DNA from: Acidobacteriota bacterium
GTDB lineage: Bacteria; Acidobacteriota; Polarisedimenticolia; QHYA01
DNA length: 5,090 nucleotides
Assembly (NCBI GenBank): GCA_003223995.1
Contig: QHYA01000255.1
Coordinates: forward strand, 1 to 5,090
Direction: 5' to 3'
Part shown: positions 1-5,090 of the stretch, piece by piece
Numbering within the stretch: position 1 is the first letter of the stretch
How the letters are laid out: each line of letters begins with the position of its first letter
Position numbers and translations under genes: made by a program
The notes under the pieces: model-generated
Seen by the model: only the letters and a program-made list of their open reading frames with translations
Databases searched by the model: none
Told to the model about the DNA's origin: nothing

Positions 1-1064
1 TCCCCCCGCAGGATCCGCTGCCACTCGGAACGCCGTTCCCCGACAGCGAGGCCCGAGTGGAGAACGGCCACACACTCGCCGAAACGCGATCTGATCTGCC
101 GTGCGAGCAGCGGCGTCAGCCCAATCTCCGGCACGAGGTAAAGAGCGTCCTTGCCTGCCTTCAGGCACGCGTCGATGGCTCCGAGGTAAACCTCTGTCTT
201 CCCGCTTCCCGTCACCCCTTCGAGGAGGAACGGACTGGGGCTCGATTCCCGAAGAGCCGGGACGATCGCCTGCAGGGCTTCCTGCTGGGCCTCCATGAGA
301 GGCGGTGGCCCGCCATACCCGCCGGCGCCGTCTCCGGGCGATGCCGCACGGTCCCGTCCATCACGTTCGATGGAAGGCCCCGGCGGTCCCATCGACCGCG
401 GCCGCGGCGCTCGCTCGATGATCTCGGCGAGCCCTTGCGCAACCAGTCGAGCAAGAGCGGCGCTGGCCGGGCCGACCAGGCGGCGGCCCCCGCGTGCTGC
501 CGGCGCCGCGGGCGCGTCGCTCGTTCCTGCTGGACGCCTCGTCCCCGATGGACTGATGGCTCGCCTTCCGATCGCGATCACGCTCTCGCGGGCGAGTCCT
601 TTCTCCCCGGTTCGGGCAAGGGCTTGGAGCAAGAGATCACGGATCCCTGCCGCTTCCGGCAGAAGGCTCTCGGCTTCGCGCAGTCCCTCCGAAGTGATCC
701 TGACGCGCCGCGCCGGGCGAAGCACCGAACCCCCTGGCAGGGCGGCCCGGATTGCCTCTCCCCACGAGCAGAGGTAGTAGTCGGCCGCCCACCGGGTCAG
801 ATCGAGGAGCTCGGTTGTCATGAGAGGAACCTCATCGGGAAGCTGGATCACATCCAGCAGCCGCCCGTTTGCCGCATCGGAGGCCGGTTGAGGCGAGCCC
901 ACGACGGGCACCGCAACGATGAAGCCGACCCTCGGAGATCGCCCGAAAGGGACAACCACCCTGCTGCCGGGAAGGGCCCGCCCCGCAAGCTCCGGAGGGA
1001 TCCGGTAGGTGAAGGTGCGCCGCCCGGGAAAAGGCAAAGCCACCTCCACGATCATCGCCGGCAT
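1..1064 (-). CDS. priA: Primosomal protein N' (PriA helicase), N-terminal part, cut by the left window edge
   Basis: PriA is the 3'-to-5' superfamily 2 helicase that reloads the replisome at stalled or collapsed forks. About 354 codons are open to the left edge with no stop. The N-terminus (MIVEVALPFPGRRTFTYRIP) matches the PriA 3'-DNA-binding domain. A winged-helix-like stretch follows. The helicase core begins with Walker A GVTGSGKT at residues 283-290, then PEIGLTP at 312-318 and LHSG at 335-338, all in the PriA order. The DEEH box, zinc-binding cysteines and C-terminal domain lie outside the window. Walker A sits about 60 residues later than in E. coli PriA (as I recall it), because of Ala/Pro/Arg- and Gly-rich linkers near residues 170-190 and 215-256. 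The start could be ATG 1064 or the in-frame ATG 1055; neither has a clear Shine-Dalgarno. The gene diverges from the glycosyltransferase. Confidence 0.95.
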   Translation of the reverse strand, partial: MPAMIVEVALPFPGRRTFTYRIPPELAGRALPGSRVVVPFGRSPRVGFIVAVPVVGSPQPASDAANGRLLDVIQLPDEVPLMTTELLDLTRWAADYYLCSWGEAIRAALPGGSVLRPARRVRITSEGLREAESLLPEAAGIRDLLLQALARTGEKGLARESVIAIGRRAISPSGTRRPAGTSDAPAAPAARGGRRLVGPASAALARLVAQGLAEIIERAPRPRSMGPPGPSIERDGRDRAASPGDGAGGYGGPPPLMEAQQEALQAIVPALRESSPSPFLLEGVTGSGKTEVYLGAIDACLKAGKDALYLVPEIGLTPLLARQIRSRFGECVAVLHSGLAVGERRSEWQRILRG

Positions 1065-1071
1065 CAAACAG

Positions 1072-1077
1072 ATTCTA
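1072..1077 (-). promoter_or_regulatory. Candidate -10 element for priA
   Basis: On the minus strand TAGAAT matches the sigma-70 -10 consensus at five of six positions. It ends seven bases before ATG 1064, so a transcript from it would begin at or next to the start codon. No convincing -35 hexamer is seen 17 bases upstream, and there is no Shine-Dalgarno. This is a motif match only. Confidence 0.25.
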
Positions 1078-1143
1078 TCTCTTGGCGCGACAGTGGCTTT
1101 CCTCACGAGTCTGTCGCTGTAGGCGGATCACGAACAATGCGGT

Positions 1144-1149
1144 TAATAT
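1144..1149 (+). promoter_or_regulatory. Candidate -10 element for the glycosyltransferase gene
   Basis: TAATAT lies in a short AT-rich island (1143-1150) within an otherwise GC-rich region and matches the -10 consensus at four of six positions. It ends nine bases before the GTG start at 1159, which would give a leaderless or nearly leaderless mRNA. No good -35 hexamer is visible. This is a motif match only. Confidence 0.25.
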
Positions 1150-1158
1150 TCGCCGTCT

Positions 1159-2418
1159 GTGTTGAAGATCCTCTTCCTGGCCTGCTGGGTCCCCCCGATC
1201 TATTCCTATCTCGTCTATCCACTGCTGCTGGCGGCGCTGGCTCGGCTCCGTGCACCCGGCGGGACGGATCGTTTCTCCGCTGCGGGGGCCCGAGCGGGGA
1301 CAGACAGCGCCTCCTCGGGGAACGACGGTCCTGCTCAGCCGAGCGTGACGATCATGATCCCCGCGCACGACGAGGAGCAGGTGATCGAGAGCAAGATCGC
1401 CAACTGCCTGTTGCTGGATTACCCGCCCTCCCGGCTGGAGATCTTCGTTCTCTCGGACGGATCGACGGACCGGACGGTGGCGAAGGCGCGGGAGGCGGCT
1501 CGTGCCCACCCCGGCGAGGCGAGGATCGCAGTGATCGACCATCCTGTCCGGCGCGGAAAGACAGCGTGCCTGAACGAGGATGTCCCTTCGACATCCGGGG
1601 AGATCGTCGTCCACACCGATGCCAACGCCATCCTCGCCCCGGACGCGCTGAGATGGATCGTCGTCCCGTTCGCCGATCCGCGCGTTGGATGCGTCGTGGG
1701 CGAGCTGCTTTACACGAACACGGCCGAGCCGGCGGTCGCCGGGGGCGAAGGGCTCTACTGGCGCTACGAGAACTGGATCAAGGAGAACGAATCGCGCCTG
1801 GGATCGACGATCACAGCAAACGGCGGCATCTACGCGCTGCGCCGGCGGCTGTTCGAGCCCCTTCCCAATCATATCGCCGGCGACGCGGCGGACCCGCTGA
1901 TCATCGCCCGGCAGGGCTTCAAGGTCCTCTTCGAGAGGCGGGCACGAGCCTACGAGCGCGCCGCATCGACCCTGCTCGAGGAGTTCCAGCGCAAGAGCCG
2001 GATCATCACCCAGGGGATCGCCGCCTACTTTTGGGTGCGGGGGCTGCTGATGCCGCCACGTCCCTGGCCGGCCTTCGAGCTGCTTTCGCACAAGTTGCTG
2101 CGCTGGACGGTGCCTCTGTGTCTGCTCTGCGCCCTGGCGCTCAACCTGCCGCTCGCCTCCATTCCGCTCTTCGCTTTGAGCCTGGCCGGACAGGCCGCCT
2201 TCTACCTGCTGGCGGCGGTCGGGGTCGCTCGCGCCGCCCGGGACGAGCGCGCAGGCCAGCGAGCCGCCCAGGACACCGCTTCCTTCCCCGCGAGGCTGGC
2301 GCTGCTGGCCGGATACTTCTGCGTGGTCAACACCGCGGCGATCGCCGGGATGATCGATTTCGCGCGGGGAGTACGCCGTCCCATGTGGGAGAAGAGCCCT
2401 TCCACCCGCCACGCCTGA
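1159..2418 (+). CDS. Membrane-anchored family 2 glycosyltransferase (GT-A fold)
   Basis: The 419-residue protein should transfer a sugar from a nucleotide donor to a glycan or lipid acceptor at the cytoplasmic membrane; donor and product cannot be read from the sequence. An N-terminal hydrophobic segment (about 2-28) precedes a Gly/Ser/Ala-rich linker (32-60). The catalytic domain starts at VTIMIPAHDEE (63-73). It carries SDGSTD (99-104), RRGKTACLN (131-139), the metal-binding DxD equivalent TDAN (153-156), and GDAADPL (241-247), where D242 is the likely general base. EEFQRKSRI (274-282) stands where related enzymes have the Q/RxxRW-like segment. SHKLLRW (310-316) leads into hydrophobic segments at about 317-356 and 378-399, and the tail ends near WEKSP. 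This layout resembles the cellulose/PNAG synthase-like branch of GT2. An in-frame stop at 1144-1146 restricts the start to GTG 1159 or TTG 1162. It is the only plus-strand gene here, convergent with the glycosylase. Confidence 0.9.
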   Translation: MLKILFLACWVPPIYSYLVYPLLLAALARLRAPGGTDRFSAAGARAGTDSASSGNDGPAQPSVTIMIPAHDEEQVIESKIANCLLLDYPPSRLEIFVLSDGSTDRTVAKAREAARAHPGEARIAVIDHPVRRGKTACLNEDVPSTSGEIVVHTDANAILAPDALRWIVVPFADPRVGCVVGELLYTNTAEPAVAGGEGLYWRYENWIKENESRLGSTITANGGIYALRRRLFEPLPNHIAGDAADPLIIARQGFKVLFERRARAYERAASTLLEEFQRKSRIITQGIAAYFWVRGLLMPPRPWPAFELLSHKLLRWTVPLCLLCALALNLPLASIPLFALSLAGQAAFYLLAAVGVARAARDERAGQRAAQDTASFPARLALLAGYFCVVNTAAIAGMIDFARGVRRPMWEKSPSTRHA

Positions 2419-2474
2419 CGGGCAAGCCTCTCTACCCGTCGCGCCCTTGGGGATGCCGGAACAGCAGGCAGACC

Positions 2475-2496
2475 GGGCACGAACCGCGTTCGGCCC
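2475..2496. terminator. Hairpin between convergent genes, possible terminator without T-tract
   Basis: The stem is GGGC (2475-2478) and CGAAC (2480-2484) pairing with GTTCG (2488-2492) and GCCC (2493-2496). It has a 3-base loop and one bulged A at 2479. It lies in the 101-base gap between the stop codons of the glycosyltransferase and the glycosylase, where a bidirectional terminator is expected. No T-run follows on either strand, so intrinsic termination is uncertain. A second, weaker inverted repeat, GACGGG/CCCGTC (2417-2422 and 2435-2440), overlaps the glycosyltransferase stop codon. Confidence 0.35.
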
Positions 2497-2519
2497 CCGC
2501 CCCACCCAACGGGCAAGCT

Positions 2520-3202
2520 CTACTGCTGGTCCGCCTCCAGGACTTGCTTGACCTTTTTCAGGTCCTCCCAGACGATCCGGCGGTTCTCGGGCGTGTACTG
2601 CCGCAGCACGAAGGCGGGGTGGAACGTGGGCATCAGGAGGGTGTCGCGGTACTTCCAGAAGCGGCCGCGCAGGGCCGAGATCGGCATCTTCGTTCGCAGA
2701 AGTGTCTGGGCGGCGAATCTCCCGAGCGCCACAATCACCTTCGGGCGAATGATGTCGATCTGCTTGTAGAGGAATCCTTCGCAGGCGGCGATCTCGTCCG
2801 GCTCCGGGTCGCGGTTGTCGGGCGGGCGGCACTTGATGATGTTGGCGATGTAGCAATCGGAGCGGGGAATTCCCATCCCCTTCTCGATCATCTCGGTCAG
2901 CTTCTGCCCGGCGCGGCCGACGAAGGGAAGACCCTGCTCGTCTTCGTCCGCTCCGGGCCCCTCGCCGATGAACATCAGCCGCGCTCGCGCATTGCCGGAG
3001 CCGAAGACGATGCTCTTGCGGCCGCGGCAGAGCTTGCAGCGCACACAATCGCCGATCTCCTCGACGCGCAAATCTTCCAAGCCCTGGGCCGGATCGGCCC
3101 CCGGCGGAAGGGTGCGCTGGGAAGCTCTCGCAAGCCGATCTCCGCGTAGTACCGCAATCGCTCGCGGAGGGCGAAGACGACCTCCCTGCCGGAGTCGGTC
3201 AC
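2520..3202 (-). CDS. Family 4 (4Fe-4S) uracil-DNA glycosylase, with an apparent -1 frameshift
   Basis: The enzyme removes uracil from DNA in base excision repair. The main frame (TTG 3080 to stop 2520, 186 residues) holds the whole catalytic domain. Cysteines C12, C15, C84 and C100 are spaced as the iron-sulfur ligands of family 4. GEGPGADEDEQGLPFVG (39-55) is the uracil-binding/catalytic motif, NIIKCRPP (80-87) follows, and HPAFVLR (154-160) is the second active-site motif. The likely true start is GTG 3202. It overlaps the coaBC stop as GTGA and has AAGGAG six bases upstream. From there a different frame encodes MTDSGREVVFALRERLRYYA and then EIGLRELP, a plausible N-terminal segment. That frame must shift by one base to reach the catalytic frame. 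One extra G in the G5 run at 3098-3102 would give a 227-residue protein. A start at TTG 3080 is the alternative. The fold assignment is firm; gene integrity is uncertain. Confidence 0.88.
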
Positions 3203-4701
3203 GGCCTGCTCCTTCGCCGAGCGACCAGCGCCCCTCCGGCCTCTTCCTTTCCGCCTTCTTCGCGGCTCGATCGTGCTTTCACGCTCCCCGTGACCGCGAA
3301 GGCCAGCCCCTTCTTGCGCCGCTCCTCGATCCAGTCGAGGATCTGCTCCGCCAGCTCTCCCTTGCTCGCCAGAGGGAACTTGCGCCAGGATCCGTCCCTC
3401 GCCAGTCCGACGAGGATGTTCGTCTCGACATCGAAGCCCGCCCCCGACCGCGTCACGTCGTTTGCAAAGATGTAGTCGAGGTTCTTGTCGAGGAGCTTCT
3501 TTCGGGCTGCGGTCTCCGGGTTTCCCGTTTCCGCCGCGAATCCGACGAGAAGCCGCCCTTCACGGGACGCCCCGCGGCCTAGTGACGCCAGGATGTCCTC
3601 GGTCGGCACAAGGTCGAGCACGCGGCCTTCCCCGCGGCTCAGCTTCCTCTGGGACACCTTGGAAGGCCGGTAGTCGGAGACAGCGGCGGTCATGAAGCAG
3701 ATGGTCGACTCCTCGAACCGCCTCCTCACCTGCTCGGCCATCTGCTCGGCCGTTTCCACGCGCGCCAGCTCCACTCCCCACGGCGGCGGCAGGGATGTCG
3801 GGCCGCTGATCAGGCTCACGGCGGCCCCGCGCCGCCGGGCCGCGGCCGCGATCGCGTAGCCCATGCGCCCTGAGGACCGGTTGCTCAGGAAGCGGACCGG
3901 GTCGAGCGCCTCGCGAGTCGGCCCCGCCGTGACGAGCACCTTCTCGCCGGCAAGGGAGGTTCCTCGACGCGCCCAACGCAGCGCCTCGATGACGATCCGT
4001 TCCTCGGAGGCAAGCCGGCCCATTCCCTCCTCGCCGCAGGCCAGCTCCCCCTCCTCTGGCTCGACAACTCCCACGCCGCGGGAGCGAAGGATCGCGAGGT
4101 TCTCCTGCACGCTCTGATGCGCCCACATCCGGCTGTTCATCGCCGGCGCGACCAGCACCGGCCCCGTGTACGCCGTATAGAACGTGGTCAGGAAATCGTC
4201 GGCCACGCCACCGGCGAACTTCGCAAGAATGTCGGCGGTCGCCGGCGCGACGAGCAGCAGGTCCGAGTTCCGCACAAGCGCGATGTGCTCGATGTCCCCT
4301 CCGGTGGGGACGTCGAACTGCCCGGTAAGCACCGTCTTGCCGGACAGGGTTTGGAGTGTCAGCGGAGTGATGAATTCCCGGGCGTGCTCGGTCATGATCA
4401 CCGACACCTCCGCTCCCGCGCGTCTCAGGCCGCGCACGACCTCCGCGGCCTTGTAGGCCGCGATCCCGCCCGTGACGCCGAGGACGACGCGCGGCGGTGT
4501 CTCGGCCCGCTCCACGGGCCGAGCGCTGGACGACCGAGGCCCTGTCCCCTTGGTGCCAGGCGGTGTCTCGGCCCGCTCCACGGGCCGAGCGCTGGACGAC
4601 CGAGGTCCTCTTTCCCCCGAGCGCGGCGGTGTCTCGGCCCGCTCCCCGGGCCGAGCGCTGGGCGACCGAGGTCCTCTCCGCTTGCTGCCAGGCGAAATCA
4701 T
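3199..4701 (-). CDS. coaBC: Bifunctional phosphopantothenoylcysteine decarboxylase / phosphopantothenate-cysteine ligase
   Basis: CoaBC makes 4'-phosphopantetheine for coenzyme A: CoaB joins cysteine to 4'-phosphopantothenate using CTP, and the FMN-dependent CoaC domain decarboxylates the product. CoaC begins at about residue 71 (RVVLGVTGGIAAYK). It has the active-site His in DIEHIAL (H139), APATAD (152-157), PAMN (186-189) and the substrate-clamp Cys in ACGEEGMGR (C222). CoaB follows with TAGPTRE (258-264), SNRSSG (273-278), AAVSDYRP (339-346), K353 near the position of the E. coli active-site lysine, GFAAET (387-392) and ANDV (413-416). At 500 residues it exceeds the usual 400 or so because of a 70-residue N-terminal repeat extension and a basic tail after about 460. 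The start at ATG 4701 is supported by ATGA overlap with gmk and by GAAGAGG upstream. The stop overlaps the glycosylase start as GTGA. All key residues checked are intact. Confidence 0.96.
   Translation of the reverse strand: MISPGSKRRGPRSPSARPGERAETPPRSGERGPRSSSARPVERAETPPGTKGTGPRSSSARPVERAETPPRVVLGVTGGIAAYKAAEVVRGLRRAGAEVSVIMTEHAREFITPLTLQTLSGKTVLTGQFDVPTGGDIEHIALVRNSDLLLVAPATADILAKFAGGVADDFLTTFYTAYTGPVLVAPAMNSRMWAHQSVQENLAILRSRGVGVVEPEEGELACGEEGMGRLASEERIVIEALRWARRGTSLAGEKVLVTAGPTREALDPVRFLSNRSSGRMGYAIAAAARRRGAAVSLISGPTSLPPPWGVELARVETAEQMAEQVRRRFEESTICFMTAAVSDYRPSKVSQRKLSRGEGRVLDLVPTEDILASLGRGASREGRLLVGFAAETGNPETAARKKLLDKNLDYIFANDVTRSGAGFDVETNILVGLARDGSWRKFPLASKGELAEQILDWIEERRKKGLAFAVTGSVKARSSREEGGKEEAGGALVARRRSRP
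3209..3214 (-). promoter_or_regulatory. Ribosome binding site for the glycosylase start at 3202
   Basis: AAGGAG on the minus strand lies six bases before GTG 3202, inside the last codons of coaBC. It is near consensus with ideal spacing. This site is the main reason to place the glycosylase start at 3202 rather than at TTG 3080, where I see no comparable site. Confidence 0.65.
4495..4692. repeat. Three 66-bp tandem palindromic repeats within the 5' end of coaBC
   Basis: Three head-to-tail units occupy 4495-4560, 4561-4626 and 4627-4692. The first 45 bases of each are almost constant: units one and two are identical there, and unit three differs at two positions. The last 21 bases vary more. 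Each unit contains a perfect 9-bp inverted repeat, CTCGGCCCG and CGGGCCGAG, around a 5-base loop (4501-4523, 4567-4589, 4633-4655). Since 66 is divisible by three, the units read in frame in coaBC as 22-residue repeats containing ARPVERAETPP (ARPGERAETPP in the unit nearest the start). They form a basic, proline-rich, probably disordered N-terminal extension upstream of the CoaC domain. Confidence 0.95.
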
Positions 4702-5090
4702 GTGTTCGCCTCTTCGAAGGTGGCCAGGATCTCTTGTGCCGCCTCTTCCATCCGGGAGGTCCTGCGCCGCTCGGAGATGACCACGGACCGCACCTCCTCG
4801 GCAGCCTGATCGAGATCGTGATTCACCACGACGTAATCATAGCGACGGAACTCCCCCGCCTCGGCGCGCGCCGCCGCGAGACGGCGCTCGAGTTGCGCCG
4901 GCGGATCCATTCCCCGAGCCACGAGACGCTGCCGCAGAGTCTCGAAATCCGGCGGGAGGATGAAGATCGTGACCGCCTCCGGCAGCCTCCGCCGGACCTG
5001 GGCCGCTCCCTGCACATCGATGTCGAGAAGCAGGTCCCGGCCCGACTCCAGGATTCGCCGGGCGGGCCCGGCCGAGGTTCCGTACAGACT
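4698..5090 (-). CDS. gmk: Guanylate kinase, C-terminal part, cut by the right window edge
   Basis: Guanylate kinase phosphorylates GMP to GDP with ATP in the cytoplasm. The visible 130 residues begin SLYGTS, part of the GMP-binding region. LLLDIDVQGAAQVRRRLPEA, then VTIFILPP, the lid-like RLVARGMDPPAQLERRL and finally YDYVVVNHDLDQA follow, matching the order in bacterial Gmk. The P-loop and roughly the first 80 residues lie beyond the edge. A GTG inside IDVQG (5015) could be mistaken for a start, but the frame is open and homologous upstream of it. The stop TGA (4700-4698) overlaps the coaBC ATG by four bases, so the two genes are probably cotranscribed and translationally coupled. No rpoZ gene lies between them. 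Confidence 0.95.
   Translation of the reverse strand, partial: SLYGTSAGPARRILESGRDLLLDIDVQGAAQVRRRLPEAVTIFILPPDFETLRQRLVARGMDPPAQLERRLAAARAEAGEFRRYDYVVVNHDLDQAAEEVRSVVISERRRTSRMEEAAQEILATFEEANT
4709..4715 (-). promoter_or_regulatory. Ribosome binding site for coaBC
   Basis: GAAGAGG on the minus strand lies seven bases before ATG 4701, within the last codons of gmk. With the ATGA stop/start overlap it supports initiation at 4701, and therefore translation of the repeat-encoded extension. Confidence 0.5.

Noticed and set aside
2418..2517. The 10-base direct repeat ACGGGCAAGC at 2418-2427 and 2508-2517, considered as a target-site duplication.
   Set aside because: Both copies lie in the gap on the same side of the glycosyltransferase, so they do not flank an inserted element. 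The repeat is short enough to be chance in GC-rich DNA.
1075..3048. A 657-codon open frame on the minus strand.
   Set aside because: It lies opposite the glycosyltransferase and out of frame with the glycosylase. Its composition is arginine-rich and shows no recognisable motif, while the overlapping genes have strong family motifs.
57..3149. A 1030-codon open frame on the plus strand.
   Set aside because: It runs antisense to priA, out of frame through the glycosyltransferase and antisense to the glycosylase. Its product is Arg/Pro/Gly-rich with no domain. It is a by-product of high GC.
4495..4692. The tandem repeats considered as a CRISPR array.
   Set aside because: The variable parts are only about 21 bases and resemble each other, the units read in frame within coaBC, and there are no cas genes nearby.
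4117..4809. A plus-strand frame encoding repeated Arg/Gly/Pro-rich peptides opposite the coaBC start.
   Set aside because: The peptide repeats only mirror the 66-bp DNA repeat read antisense. CoaBC and Gmk on the other strand explain the region.

Overview
The window is GC-rich bacterial chromosomal DNA with dense coding. It carries a housekeeping cluster on the minus strand. Reading that strand from the right edge, the genes are the end of gmk (guanylate kinase), coaBC (coenzyme A synthesis), a family 4 uracil-DNA glycosylase, and further left the beginning of priA (primosomal helicase). One plus-strand gene, a membrane-anchored family 2 glycosyltransferase, sits between the glycosylase and priA. 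GTG and TTG starts, long spurious antisense frames and Arg/Pro/Ala-rich linkers fit a high-GC bacterium. The phylum cannot be named from this sequence alone, although gmk, coaBC and priA in proximity is a common bacterial arrangement.

Layout. 1-1064 (minus): N-terminal half of PriA, running off the left edge. 1065-1158: divergent intergenic region with a -10-like hexamer close to each start codon and no clear ribosome binding site. 1159-2418 (plus): glycosyltransferase. 2419-2519: convergent gap with a hairpin. 2520-3202 (minus): uracil-DNA glycosylase, apparently split by a one-base frameshift near 3098-3102. 3199-4701 (minus): coaBC, with an N-terminal extension encoded by three 66-bp tandem repeats (4495-4692). 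4698-5090 (minus): C-terminal 130 residues of guanylate kinase, running off the right edge.

The genes gmk, coaBC and the glycosylase are joined by 4-base stop/start overlaps (ATGA and GTGA), each preceded by a Shine-Dalgarno-like sequence, so they look like one translationally coupled operon. PriA and the glycosylase both serve DNA maintenance, while gmk and coaBC supply nucleotide and cofactor precursors. The glycosyltransferase has no evident functional link to them and breaks the collinear order.

I see no phage, CRISPR, toxin-antitoxin or other novel multi-gene system here. The two most notable observations are the in-frame palindromic tandem repeat at the start of coaBC and the frameshift in the glycosylase.
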